DNA of 64,000 bases, taken from contig JAQGHU010000084.1 in the NCBI GenBank assembly GCA_028291515.1, forward strand, positions 1 to 64,000. Direction: 5' to 3'. Source of the DNA: Schlesneria sp. (GTDB lineage Bacteria; Planctomycetota; Planctomycetia; Planctomycetales; Planctomycetaceae). Position numbers and translations under genes: made by a program. Of the stretch, positions 18,578-27,474 are shown one piece after another. Each line of letters starts with the position of its first letter. Position 1 is the stretch's first letter. Below the pieces are notes generated by a model. That model was not told the origin of the DNA, searched no databases, and saw only the letters and a list, made by a program, of their open reading frames with translations.

Positions 18578-19594
18578 ATGAGCACTGCATTTGAAATGTC
18601 GATCAAAGAGCGAATTCAACTTCTGAAAAGCATTGATACCGAAGAGTGCGCGGACAACGCTGACTACCATCAGTATCGACTTGCCGATCCGCTGCCACTG
18701 GACCAGTGCCTGGCGATCGAGAAAGACTATGGAATCGTCCTGCCGGAAGACTATCGAGACTTCATCACGCAGATCGGGAACGGTGGAGTCGGACCTGGAA
18801 TGGGATTGGAACGATTCGCCATCGCCTCGTCGAAAGACCACTTGCCGTGGCCGGCTTTCAGCCGCAGTGAGCGGACCAAAATAAAGTCGTTTTTCGGTAA
18901 GGAGCACCTTGGGCCAGAGCAGCGATACGATGCCGAAGGCAACGTGATCGATCCTTGGGAGTTTCGCTTCTACCTATTGGCCAGGGACTACGCATCAGAT
19001 GGTAAAGCCGGGCGCGACTGTTTGCATCGACCGTTTCCATTGGACAAACCATTCCGCGTGATTCCTGATGAAGCCTGGCGTCGTGGCTGGCAGAATTGGA
19101 CGGACGCGGACCAAGAAGATTTTGCCAGGCGCAAGGAGTTTTTTCAGACGATCCCGCGGAACGACGGTGCCATCGAGGTTTGTAGCTTTGATGATTACAA
19201 CTCGTTCTATCTCGTACTCAATGGACCCTTTCGCGGTCACATCTGGATTCATGATGCGGTGGAAGGCGATTTTGTCCCGGCATCAATGCGGCGCGACCGA
19301 CTGGAAGCCGATGTCGAGGAACCGCCGAAGCCATTCTCCGTCAGCGCCATCACAGAGCGTCTTTTCGAAAGAACTCGTCTTCCACCGCCGGCCGACAGCT
19401 TTACGTTTACTCAATGGTATGAACATTGGCTCGACAAGGCGCTCGAATCGATTCACTCCGAGTACACACCACAGGAGATCGAGAATCGCCGGAAGTCCGA
19501 TGAAATGTTCGAAGAGCTAAAGAATCTGCCACCGCGATTGATTGAGTCTGGTGAAGTCGACGGGTTGAAATACAGTTTGTACGAACCTGAATGA
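18578..19594 (+). CDS. SMI1/KNR4 family protein
   Basis: The 338-residue soluble protein has a classic SMI1/KNR4 (SUKH) start: IEKDYGIVLPEDYRDFITQIGNG from about residue 45, then GVGPGMGLERF. The SUKH superfamily includes many immunity proteins of contact-dependent toxins, but also many without known partner. A GAGG-like ribosome-binding site (gaggtctc) precedes the ATG and the gene starts 7 bases after the RDD gene. No toxin gene is recognisable nearby. Confidence 0.85.
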   Translation: MSTAFEMSIKERIQLLKSIDTEECADNADYHQYRLADPLPLDQCLAIEKDYGIVLPEDYRDFITQIGNGGVGPGMGLERFAIASSKDHLPWPAFSRSERTKIKSFFGKEHLGPEQRYDAEGNVIDPWEFRFYLLARDYASDGKAGRDCLHRPFPLDKPFRVIPDEAWRRGWQNWTDADQEDFARRKEFFQTIPRNDGAIEVCSFDDYNSFYLVLNGPFRGHIWIHDAVEGDFVPASMRRDRLEADVEEPPKPFSVSAITERLFERTRLPPPADSFTFTQWYEHWLDKALESIHSEYTPQEIENRRKSDEMFEELKNLPPRLIESGEVDGLKYSLYEPE

Positions 19595-19647
19595 TCTGAT
19601 TCGAGTCACACCTTCGTGCCGGTCACTTGTCTTCAATGCCATTTTCC

Positions 19648-20181
19648 TCATCTTTCCCCCCACCAAGTGAGATCTTCCCGCTGCTGGATAGACACATTCG
19701 TGGGGTCTGACAATCGGAACGAATAACGATATCCGCTGGTCGACAAGGCGTGAAGCACACCATCCTCGATCGAAAGCTCTTCGAAGGGATTGGAGCCGCT
19801 GAAGAACGCAACCCAGCGAAGCTCGGAGGAAGTCGAGTCACGTTCCTCCTCTACGGCCACATACCCGAAGGAGCCGTTCCCACAACACTCGCCACATTCG
19901 ATTCTCAACTGACGGCCTGCAAATGTGGTTCTGATCTCACAACGACGACTAACCCATGTCAGGAGAGAAGAATGGAGCGGATTGCCGAGTCCCTCAACAA
20001 GCACTGCCAACCAGGTGCTCTGACGAAGCACCTTCAAAATTGTCGCACGAGACGATAACGGCTCGTCGCGCGAAAGAATTGCAACCGTGCCGTCTCCAAA
20101 TTGGATGGAGTCCGTCGCAAGGCACGTTTCTCCTCTCCAGAGAGCCTCTGCCAAATCGCGGTCGTCGTCCGTCGCGTCCAT
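19648..20181 (-). CDS. Hypothetical protein
   Basis: A 177-residue frame, convergent with the SMI1/KNR4 gene (53-base gap). A GAGG lies about 11 bases before the ATG. There is no signal peptide or transmembrane segment. Visible traits are a cysteine pair cluster (IECGECCGNGSFGYVAVE) and a tryptophan-rich C-terminus (EDLTWWGER). I do not recognise the family. Its size and place beside an SMI1/KNR4 gene are compatible with an orphan immunity-like protein, but nothing shows that directly. Confidence 0.55.
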   Translation of the reverse strand: MDATDDDRDLAEALWRGETCLATDSIQFGDGTVAILSRDEPLSSRATILKVLRQSTWLAVLVEGLGNPLHSSLLTWVSRRCEIRTTFAGRQLRIECGECCGNGSFGYVAVEEERDSTSSELRWVAFFSGSNPFEELSIEDGVLHALSTSGYRYSFRLSDPTNVSIQQREDLTWWGER

Positions 20182-20410
20182 AACGTTGTTGCCTCGGAAC
20201 CCTTCAAGAAGCCGTGGGTGAACCTATGAAGAACGGAGTAAACAAGGCGTGCTGACGCTGAATGTTGCACACGCTCGTCACCCGATCAAGGCGATTGCAG
20301 CGACGCGAAGACACTGGTGGCCCAGAGCTGCCACCAGTGGCACTCGACCTTAGATCCAAAACGAGCAGAATTGCGCACGGTCATTTAGTGCTGATATTGA
20401 GAGTAGAGAG
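20182..20410. repeat. Intergenic stretch with a CACTGGTGG hairpin
   Basis: CACTGGTGG (20312-20320) and CCACCAGTG (20331-20339) are perfect inverted copies, related to the repeat at 983-1020. It lies upstream of the hypothetical gene at 20181 and downstream of the esterase at 20411, both on the minus strand. Confidence 0.5.
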
Positions 20411-21415
20411 TTATTTCTCTTTCTTTTTGGCGAACGCTTCGACATCGATCGCTGCTTTAGTTTGTGCTCCAGGTTTCCCCAAGAAGCCGAGGTCTTTGAA
20501 CCAATCGATGTACCGATCGGTCCAGGTTCCAAACGGAATACCGCCGCGAGCCGTTAATCCACCGCCGTGGCCTCCGTTCCCGTAAATGTGCATCTCCAGG
20601 TTGGGGACGCCTGCTTTCAACATCGCAGTGAAATAGTCCGCTGCCCACAAGGCATGGATCCGGTCACCCGATCCTGCTGAGGCGATAAAACTCGGTGGAA
20701 CATTTCTGGGGATCTTCGTCGCAGGGTCCTTTGTGAAAGGAGTCGGGCCCGGATAGATCACACCCACAAAATCGGGTCGTGCCGAGATCTTTGCCAGCGG
20801 GTCAGCAGGGTCACTGTTGTCGCGTTCAAAGTCATCGAAGAACAAAGCAGTAGGAGCCGACAGTTCGGCACCTGCTGAAAAGCCCATGATGCCAATCTTG
20901 GCAGGATCCAGCTTCCATTCGGTCGCATGCGAACGGACCAGGCGAATTGCTTGAAAGGCATCATTCACGGCGTCCGTCTTGGGTTCGTAGCCGTCAACTC
21001 GCAATCGATTGCGTAGAATGATCGTCGAGACTCCATGCTTCTTGAAGAACGCGACAAAGTCCCCACCTTCAGGGCCAACCCAGAGAATCTGATGTCCACC
21101 GCCTGGCGCGACGATCACCGCGGCTCCGGTGTTTGACGGCTCGTCACCCGCAAGATGCACTTCGATCGAAGGGTTATGAATATTGATGACGTTGAGAATC
21201 TTGTCCGACTTGTTCTTCAGGCTCGTGTTGTACTTTTCAGCCTCGTGAACTCGCTCTTGTTTCAGTCGTGATGACCCGACCGGATACAGCGACAGCACTT
21301 GTCCATTCGGCAAGATCGGCTCGGGAACGAACGCTGTTTTCGTAGCGGGGTCTTGCGCGAGCGCAGCGTGACAACAGACCAGAACGAGAACCAGCGGACC
21401 AGGCGAGAGCTTCAT
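20411..21415 (-). CDS. Exported alpha/beta-hydrolase (BD-FAE/acetylxylan-esterase-like)
   Basis: The 334-residue product has a Sec signal peptide (LVLVLVCCHAALAQ). An oxyanion-hole HGGG-like element VAPGGGH is followed by the nucleophile elbow GFSAG (Ser about residue 176). A C-terminal Asp/His region includes GNGGHGGG. These are the marks of small esterases of the BD-FAE/acetylxylan esterase group acting on plant or algal polysaccharide side chains in the periplasm. A paralogue of similar design lies at 38013. The gene ends with a lysine-rich tail (FAKKKEK). Confidence 0.85.
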   Translation of the reverse strand: MKLSPGPLVLVLVCCHAALAQDPATKTAFVPEPILPNGQVLSLYPVGSSRLKQERVHEAEKYNTSLKNKSDKILNVINIHNPSIEVHLAGDEPSNTGAAVIVAPGGGHQILWVGPEGGDFVAFFKKHGVSTIILRNRLRVDGYEPKTDAVNDAFQAIRLVRSHATEWKLDPAKIGIMGFSAGAELSAPTALFFDDFERDNSDPADPLAKISARPDFVGVIYPGPTPFTKDPATKIPRNVPPSFIASAGSGDRIHALWAADYFTAMLKAGVPNLEMHIYGNGGHGGGLTARGGIPFGTWTDRYIDWFKDLGFLGKPGAQTKAAIDVEAFAKKKEK

Positions 21416-21555
21416 GGTTGGCTTTCAAGGAGGAGAGGTCACCGCAGACCACGCGTCAGTATGCGATCGCATCGTAGCAACGCGGCATTCCTGTCGCATC
21501 CACAGGGGACAAGTCCAAATCGGCTGCGGCACCCCGGAAACCGCCTTAGGGACGA

Positions 21556-23397
21556 TTGCTCTCAGCTCTAATTGCAGACATAGTGTCTAATGTAGTGCTG
21601 CCTTATCAAGGATTCCTGTCTGACTTCGTTTTTTGTTCACTGCCGTTCAAACGGATAGCCATTGTGTCCAGCCGCAAGCCGGGATATCTGTTGGGCATTT
21701 TGCTTTTGGCGGCACTCTGCACCGCGCCGCATTTGATCGTTGCTTTCAATTTGGCGACCGAGGCAGCGCTGATGCGACAATTGCCCTTCCAATTCAATCT
21801 GGATTGGAATCGCGTCGTCCAAAAGGGAAGCCGGATGTCTCACACGCCATTCGCGCGAGACCGCTTCTATTACATCAGCCATCGGTGGAACCTGCAGGCC
21901 ATTGATCCAAGCACCAGAAATGAAGCCTCGTTGAATATCGACGTTCGCGGCGGCGCGTTCCGGATCCTCACATTTGGTTCGCGTTTGTGGTTAGTCGGAA
22001 GCACCGAGGCCCACGAACTGATCGACGGCACGTTTCAATCGTCCACAATGAGCATTCCGAACCCCTGGGTTGCCGATCAACAGCGATTTTTGCTGGATGG
22101 CGAACCGGTGCTAATTGCCAAGTCAGGATTGCAGTTCGCAATTTCGACATTTGAAGCGGGAGCGTGGGTGGTCACCCAAGATCTGCTGCTGCCGGATAGC
22201 CAGCGTGAAATTGTCATTAATGATATGCCCCTTAATTTTCAAAAGGCGACACAGGCCATCTGCATCAATCAGGGTGATCGAGTCCATTTGTTTCTAGAAG
22301 TCGACGGCTGGATGCTTTATCGCGAGGGGCTCGATCTGCAGGCTGTGACGGGAACTTCAGCCCGACGCGTCAGTCTCCCCGAGGAACCCGTTTCGGCATT
22401 GAATGCGGCAAACATGGAGGGTGGTCCGGCCGTTTGGACGTTGATCAACAAAGTGTCGATTGCCGATGTCGGCAACAATTTCACGTTCCGCAATCGTTCG
22501 TCCGGAAATAAATTTGGGTTGCTTCTGAACGGCCAACCCGCGGCCCTGATCGTCGACGGTTCTGACCCAGCGACAATGGTCGGACATCTGTTTCGATTTG
22601 ATGGCCGACAATGGACAGAGTTCGCAACACAAACGTTTCCTTTCGGCACTGCAGCGATCAGGACTGTGGTTAGCCAGGATGATCAGACGTCATTCATCGT
22701 GGCGACAACATCGACCGGGGTGGTTCATGCCTACGAAGTCGATGCTGCGGGCGTGCGACCGACGCCCGGCAATCGAGAGGTTGCGATCGTTTCTGTTGAG
22801 CTCTCGCATTTACTGCTGAATGCCGCGGTTGTGTTGTTGATCGTCTCGATCCTGGGCGGGTTTCTGGGTGTGGGGACGGCATTCCTGATGTGGTTTTATA
22901 CGCGTCCCGATTACGAATTCGGGATGCAACGTATCAGGCTAGCCAGGATTTTTGGACGGGGCGCGGCCCGGTTAATCGACTTGGCTCTGATCGGTCTTTC
23001 GACGGCAGCCCTGGCGTGGTGGCTGACCCGTCACCTCGACTGGCTGTCATTGGCCGAGGCGGTGAATCTGCGACTGCCGCACCCGGCAGTGCAATCGGCA
23101 ACACGAACCGTCTGGACGCTGATCGTATGGCTGATCACCTGTGAAGCCCTGCTCGTCATTGGCCAGGCCCGTTGGGGACTGACCATCGGCAAATGGTGCT
23201 GTGGCATACGAACTCTGCAAACAAGTCTCAGGCCTTGTGGCTTCGCGAGAAGCCTGGTTCGCGAATTGATCTTTTGGGTCGACGTCTGCGGCCTGCTGTG
23301 CTGGACGCCCGGCGTTGTGAGTATCGCGTTGACCGATCGTCGGCAGAGGTTGTCGCCGATACCCTGGTCGTGGATGTGTTGGGAACGAAAGCGATGA
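21556..23397 (+). CDS. RDD-family membrane protein, copy 2 of 3, with frameshifted C-terminus
   Basis: The 613-residue product is closely similar to copies 1 and 3 over its length: N-terminal membrane segment, propeller-like middle and RDD helices. After TDRRQRL the frame departs: the expected GDxVADTLVVDV is encoded in another frame directly downstream and runs on to a TGA at 23414. The sequence around 23350 fits loss of about 10 bases between short GTTG repeats, so the last 12-20 residues are replaced by SPIPWSWMCWERKR. The RDD core is intact, so it may still work. As in copy 1, the true start may be the GTG at 21664 rather than TTG 21556; both copies share conserved bases upstream (gattgctctcag, aacggatagccat). 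Confidence 0.75.
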   Translation: MLSALIADIVSNVVLPYQGFLSDFVFCSLPFKRIAIVSSRKPGYLLGILLLAALCTAPHLIVAFNLATEAALMRQLPFQFNLDWNRVVQKGSRMSHTPFARDRFYYISHRWNLQAIDPSTRNEASLNIDVRGGAFRILTFGSRLWLVGSTEAHELIDGTFQSSTMSIPNPWVADQQRFLLDGEPVLIAKSGLQFAISTFEAGAWVVTQDLLLPDSQREIVINDMPLNFQKATQAICINQGDRVHLFLEVDGWMLYREGLDLQAVTGTSARRVSLPEEPVSALNAANMEGGPAVWTLINKVSIADVGNNFTFRNRSSGNKFGLLLNGQPAALIVDGSDPATMVGHLFRFDGRQWTEFATQTFPFGTAAIRTVVSQDDQTSFIVATTSTGVVHAYEVDAAGVRPTPGNREVAIVSVELSHLLLNAAVVLLIVSILGGFLGVGTAFLMWFYTRPDYEFGMQRIRLARIFGRGAARLIDLALIGLSTAALAWWLTRHLDWLSLAEAVNLRLPHPAVQSATRTVWTLIVWLITCEALLVIGQARWGLTIGKWCCGIRTLQTSLRPCGFARSLVRELIFWVDVCGLLCWTPGVVSIALTDRRQRLSPIPWSWMCWERKR

Positions 23398-23427
23398 GCA
23401 GGATTAATTGTTGATGAATGGAACCGG

Positions 23428-25197
23428 ATGGCGATTCCTGAGGGATCGGGGAAAGACCAATCCGCGCTTCCGTTCATGAAAACCGAGTTGCTTCGTGGGG
23501 TGCCTTTGTCCAGTCGTAAACCAGCATACCTGATTGGCCTGTTCCTGCTGGCGCTCGTCTTGTCGGCACCTCAGTCGGTGACTTGCTTCCAAGTGGTAGA
23601 AGACTGTTACCGATGGCGTCGTGGTCCGCAACTGCCAGCGTTTGAGAACTGGAGTCGTTGTATCGATCGAAGCCTCCTCGGTTACTACGCGACGGAGTGG
23701 CATGGTCAGTACATCGAACTGACGCCATCCCTATGGACTAATGGTACGGCTCGGCATCGGATCACGGGATTTGATCCTCGGACGCGTCAAACGATGCCGA
23801 TCGGCGAAAGGTTCTCCAGCAACAGCGACTTGCAGCCGGTCACATTTGGCGATCGTTTATGGCTGGTTGGGACCGGCGAAGCGTATGAATTCGTGGACGG
23901 CGCACCACAGCCCGCCACTCTTGTTCAGCCGGTTCCGTGGCCTGAGGTCGGCGAACGTTTCTTACTGGATGGCAATCCCGCAGTGTTTCAACGGACGCGC
24001 ACGGGGATCCACGTCAAAACGTATGACGATGGCGTCTGGATCACATCGCATGAATTGGTCCTGCCGGATCCGCGAAACTGGTCGAACCCCAATGGCTCCG
24101 CCGACGTCCACTATTTCATGGTTAATCGCTGTATCAATCGCGCTGGCCGAATGCATCTATTCCTCAATGTCGATGGCTCACTGATTTATCGTGGCGGGCT
24201 GGAACTCAAGCCTTTGGGGGATGCACCCGCGTTCGCCGTGAAAACGCCCTGGACACGGGTTTGTGTCCCGCCCAAAGAGTCTCACGAGCTCGAATACTAC
24301 TGGTTTAGCGGGATGCTGCTCGATGATCAGCCGATCGCTCTGACAGTTGAGATGTATCGCGATGGCCGCTCCGCCGGCAACTTCTATCGATTTGATGGAG
24401 CCCAATGGACTCCCTTCGCCACCGAATCGTTCCCATTCGGGTCGACCGGCTTTCAAGCCGTGGATAGCTACAATGGGAAACCGGCACTTGTCGTCGTCAA
24501 TTCATCAATGAGGTCGTATGTCTATGAAGTTGATGCCTCGGGTGTCCGGCTGATCCCGTGGAAGCATTCGATGGGGTTCACGTCACTCAACCTTTGCCCC
24601 ATGCTGACAGACTACGGAACGGCGTGGGCCGTGACATCGACCTTGGGCGCGCTCCTGGGGGTTGGCGTCTGGCTGTTAATGCGCCGATACACGCGGCCTG
24701 GGCATGCGTTTGGGACGCAAACCGTCACGTTGGCGTCGTTGGGGCGACGTGGGGCAGCGAAACTGATTGACATCGGTTTGTTTGCCCTGTCGACGATCGG
24801 ACTCGGTTGGATTCTGCTGCGCAATCTGGACTGGATCGAACTGGCCGAAGCGGTCAATCACGGAGCGGATCACCCGATGAAACAACTGGCGGTCCGGACC
24901 ATCGGCATCCTGACGCTTTGGCTAGTCACGTGCAGCCTGACGCTATTGTTCGTGCAGGGCCGCTGGGGTGTGACGCCTGGCAAGTGGTGCTGCGGATTGC
25001 GTACGGTTCAATCGACTCTTAAACCCTGCGGGTTTGCTCGAAGCCTGGTTCGCGAAGTGGTGCTATGGGTGGATGCCTGCGGCTTCCTCTGCTGGACGCC
25101 GGGCGTGATCAGCATCGCCCTGACGAACCAGCGACAGCGGTTGGGCGATCTGGTCGCGGACACATTGGTGGTGGAGGTGTCATCGATAAAGCGATGA
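23428..25197 (+). CDS. RDD-family membrane protein, copy 3 of 3
   Basis: The 589-residue product has the same layout as the two upstream copies: SSRKPAYLIGLFLLALVLSAP membrane segment, propeller-like centre, and a C-terminal RDD domain (AKLIDIGLFALST, RWGVTPGKWCCGLRT, TNQRQRLGDLVADTLVVEV). Its C-terminus is complete and shows what copy 2 has lost. ATG 23428 is used; ATG 23476 is an alternative, and neither has a strong ribosome-binding site. It follows copy 2 by 30 bases, so the two probably form one transcript. Confidence 0.8.
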   Translation: MAIPEGSGKDQSALPFMKTELLRGVPLSSRKPAYLIGLFLLALVLSAPQSVTCFQVVEDCYRWRRGPQLPAFENWSRCIDRSLLGYYATEWHGQYIELTPSLWTNGTARHRITGFDPRTRQTMPIGERFSSNSDLQPVTFGDRLWLVGTGEAYEFVDGAPQPATLVQPVPWPEVGERFLLDGNPAVFQRTRTGIHVKTYDDGVWITSHELVLPDPRNWSNPNGSADVHYFMVNRCINRAGRMHLFLNVDGSLIYRGGLELKPLGDAPAFAVKTPWTRVCVPPKESHELEYYWFSGMLLDDQPIALTVEMYRDGRSAGNFYRFDGAQWTPFATESFPFGSTGFQAVDSYNGKPALVVVNSSMRSYVYEVDASGVRLIPWKHSMGFTSLNLCPMLTDYGTAWAVTSTLGALLGVGVWLLMRRYTRPGHAFGTQTVTLASLGRRGAAKLIDIGLFALSTIGLGWILLRNLDWIELAEAVNHGADHPMKQLAVRTIGILTLWLVTCSLTLLFVQGRWGVTPGKWCCGLRTVQSTLKPCGFARSLVREVVLWVDACGFLCWTPGVISIALTNQRQRLGDLVADTLVVEVSSIKR

Positions 25198-25205
25198 TCC
25201 GAGTT

Positions 25206-25245
25206 TTCGACCCTCAAGTCCCGGGAGACGACCGGGACTCGAGTC
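25206..25245. repeat. Hairpin between convergent genes
   Basis: AGTCCCGG and CCGGGACT form a stem after the third RDD gene, before the convergent AIM24-like gene. No T-run follows, so terminator function is uncertain. Confidence 0.4.
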
Positions 25246-25320
25246 CTTTCCCGATTCGGTGGGTTGGCAGATGACTCGCCGTCTGGCCCTCCCATTTTTT
25301 CGCCATCAGCAGGTGTGGGC

Positions 25321-26238
25321 CTATTGCGCCTGGAAATAGACTTCTTCATAGGGCTGCACGACGACGAAGCCGTCTCCTTTGAAGTGCATCTGTATCGACT
25401 CGCCGCTGCCTCGGCCGAAGAATGTTTTCAGGGAGATATCCTTTTTGAATTCGGGTGTCAGGCCGCCGGACCAGGCGACCGTCGCGTTGGGGTCCGTGGT
25501 GACGGGTTGATTGGGGGTGACACGCAAGGTCATCGGTTGGAAGTGAGACGTGATAGCGATCATGCCCGTTCCTTCCAGCTTCACGTTGAACAAGCCACCC
25601 GCCAGCATGCCGGTGATGGAACGCATCATCTTGATGTCCCAATTGACCGACGGTTCCAATGCCAGCAGATCGTTTCCGTTCACGAAGATGGATTCATCCT
25701 GCAGATTCAGGATGCTGATCCGCTTGCCGTTGTCGGCTAGATACAGCTTGCCGCGACCTTCGGCTTTCGTGAGCTTGGTCCCTTCGCCACTCACCGCCTT
25801 CTTCAGCAGCGTGCCAAACCCCTTGTCGAGCAGGCCTTCGCGAGTGAACTTGATGCTGCCAATGTAGGCGACCATCGAACCCATCTTGGTCCAGATCAGT
25901 CCGTCGAGATTCACCTCCAGCATGTAGGGGCTTTCGAGTTCGAATAGCCCTTGCCCCTGATCCTGCTGAGAAGTCGCGTCGACGAACTCATCAATCGAGT
26001 ACCGCTGATCATCATCTTGCGATGGACGACTGCTGCGCGACTTGGAGAATTGCGGTCGCGATCCGAAGACCGAGCGAGGTTCCTCGTCCACTTCCGCCTC
26101 TTCGATCTCATCGTCCGCGACAGCTAGCGACGGGACTTCGATATCGGTGCTGCAACTGGGGCACGCGACCGTGCGACCGGCGAGCTTATCGGGGGCCTTC
26201 AAACGTTTTCCGCACTGGCATCGAATCTCGATCGGCAT
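25321..26238 (-). CDS. AIM24 family protein with N-terminal zinc ribbon
   Basis: The 305-residue product begins with a CxCG/CPSC zinc ribbon (IRCQCGKRLKAP, VACPSC), the planctomycete-type leader often put on diverse domains. An acidic linker follows, then a C-terminal AIM24/TIGR00266 domain (about residues 105-305, e.g. LEVNLDGLIWTKMGSM, FVNGNDLLAL, GLFNVKLEGTGMIAI, FFGRGSGE). AIM24-like proteins form beta-rich, often trimeric folds of unclear function. The start at 26238 is chosen because GAGG lies a few bases upstream and the zinc ribbon starts there. Confidence 0.85.
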   Translation of the reverse strand: MPIEIRCQCGKRLKAPDKLAGRTVACPSCSTDIEVPSLAVADDEIEEAEVDEEPRSVFGSRPQFSKSRSSRPSQDDDQRYSIDEFVDATSQQDQGQGLFELESPYMLEVNLDGLIWTKMGSMVAYIGSIKFTREGLLDKGFGTLLKKAVSGEGTKLTKAEGRGKLYLADNGKRISILNLQDESIFVNGNDLLALEPSVNWDIKMMRSITGMLAGGLFNVKLEGTGMIAITSHFQPMTLRVTPNQPVTTDPNATVAWSGGLTPEFKKDISLKTFFGRGSGESIQMHFKGDGFVVVQPYEEVYFQAQ

Positions 26239-26549
26239 GATGAACCTCGTAAAGAAATGACGGCGGTTGTCCCGAGAGAAATGCCGCCGCATCGTACCGA
26301 CCGATCCCAGAATTTGGCAGCGAGTCCCTTGGTCGTCCGATTGGAATGATTCCGAGTGCGCACAGGATTGTGCCGGCATCTGTAAGAATTATGGGAACGA
26401 AAGCAACGCCAGCCTGTATAAGCTGGCAGACTGTGCGGGCCGCACTTCGTGTCGCGTTGAAGCATGGGTTAAACACAGTGGGTTTCCGCTCGCGGGATGC
26501 CACAGTTAGGTAGGATGCGCTCTAATCGAAAACTCGACGAATCCCACGA
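26239..26549. other. Divergent intergenic region, no gene seen
   Basis: The 311 bases between the divergent AIM24-like gene and the ECF sigma gene must hold both promoters. I see no coding sequence and no repeat strong enough to name; promoter boxes cannot be assigned with confidence. Confidence 0.4.
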
Positions 26550-27164
26550 ATGTCCGATGAACACACGATCATAGAAAAGGTTCTGGCCGGTGAAACGGGT
26601 GCCTTTCGACTATTGGTCGAGACGTATCAACCGTTGGTCTTTCAGTTTGCACGAAACATGTTAAGGACCATTGAAGATGCCGAGGATCTGACTCAAGAAG
26701 TCTTTGTCGCTGCTTTTCAGAACCTTCGGAAGTTTGACATCACGCGGGCGAAATTCTCGACGTGGTTACTGACGATCACTCGCAACCGATGCCTGAACCA
26801 GTTGGCTCGTTACCGGGCCAGTCCACCGGGCGCGATCGTCAGCGTCGATCGCGGCCTGTCGCCGGATGCGGCCGCATCCGCCAACGAAGTCTGGCAGCAC
26901 CTGTCCGACGCACTGGAGACGTTGCCGATTGAACAACGGACCGCCTTTGTCCTGGCGGAGATCCAGGAGCTGCCGCAGGCCGAGATCGCGATGATCGAAC
27001 AGGTTGAAGTGGGCACGGTGAAGTCTCGAGTCAGTCGGGCTCGTGATAAGTTGCGGCAAGCCATGCAGGCCTGGCAACCCGAGCGAGCCGTCCACGGTTC
27101 GACACGCAAGATCATCGGCAACCATGACGCTGCCAGTGACAACCGGAAAACGAATTCAGAGTGA
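26550..27164 (+). CDS. ECF-type RNA polymerase sigma factor
   Basis: The 204-residue product has sigma region 2 (ETYQPLVFQFARNML, AEDLTQEVFVAAFQNL, FSTWLLTITRNRCLNQL) and region 4 (ALETLPIEQRTAFVLAEIQELPQAEIA, VGTVKSRVSRARDKLR). It lacks regions 1 and 3, which defines an extracytoplasmic-function sigma factor. It is the first gene of a three-gene operon with a small membrane protein and signal peptidase I, so it may respond to envelope state. The small membrane protein downstream is the obvious anti-sigma candidate by position. Confidence 0.92.
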   Translation: MSDEHTIIEKVLAGETGAFRLLVETYQPLVFQFARNMLRTIEDAEDLTQEVFVAAFQNLRKFDITRAKFSTWLLTITRNRCLNQLARYRASPPGAIVSVDRGLSPDAAASANEVWQHLSDALETLPIEQRTAFVLAEIQELPQAEIAMIEQVEVGTVKSRVSRARDKLRQAMQAWQPERAVHGSTRKIIGNHDAASDNRKTNSE

Positions 27165-27180
27165 TGCCGGAGAGAATCCT

Positions 27181-27474
27181 ATGAAACCGGATGACGACTA
27201 TCAGAGCTGGTTAAAGCACAGGCGAGCCACTTCCGCTTCTGTCGATGTGACGGATCGAGTGATGGCTGCCATTCGTGCTCCCGCCAAACCAGTCCGACCT
27301 GTCGCACGAATTGGCTTAGTGCTGCTGTGGACCGCGGCGTCATTGGTCTTTGTGACCAGAATCGCGGCACTGGTCGGCAACGTGATCTTCCCGACTGACA
27401 GTTACCCTGAATTTGCTGTGGATCAACGAATCGAGGACGTTCCCCATGACCACCGAAAACCAACACGTTCGTAA
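27181..27474 (+). CDS. Small single-pass membrane protein, possible anti-sigma partner
   Basis: A 97-residue frame with GGAG 7-12 bases before ATG 27181. The soluble N-terminus (DDDYQSWLKHRRATSASVDVTDRVMAAIR) is followed by one membrane helix (IGLVLLWTAASLVFVTRIAALVG) and a short outer tail. It starts 16 bases after the sigma gene and overlaps the signal peptidase gene by 29 bases. Size, topology and position fit a minimal anti-sigma factor, but no zinc-binding HxxxCxxC motif is present, so the role is inferred only from context. Confidence 0.65.
   Translation: MKPDDDYQSWLKHRRATSASVDVTDRVMAAIRAPAKPVRPVARIGLVLLWTAASLVFVTRIAALVGNVIFPTDSYPEFAVDQRIEDVPHDHRKPTRS

Noticed and set aside
18578-20181. 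Toxin-antitoxin or polymorphic-toxin locus
   Set aside because: Only an SMI1/KNR4-type gene and an unknown gene are present; no toxin domain, Rhs repeat or secretion leader is visible nearby.
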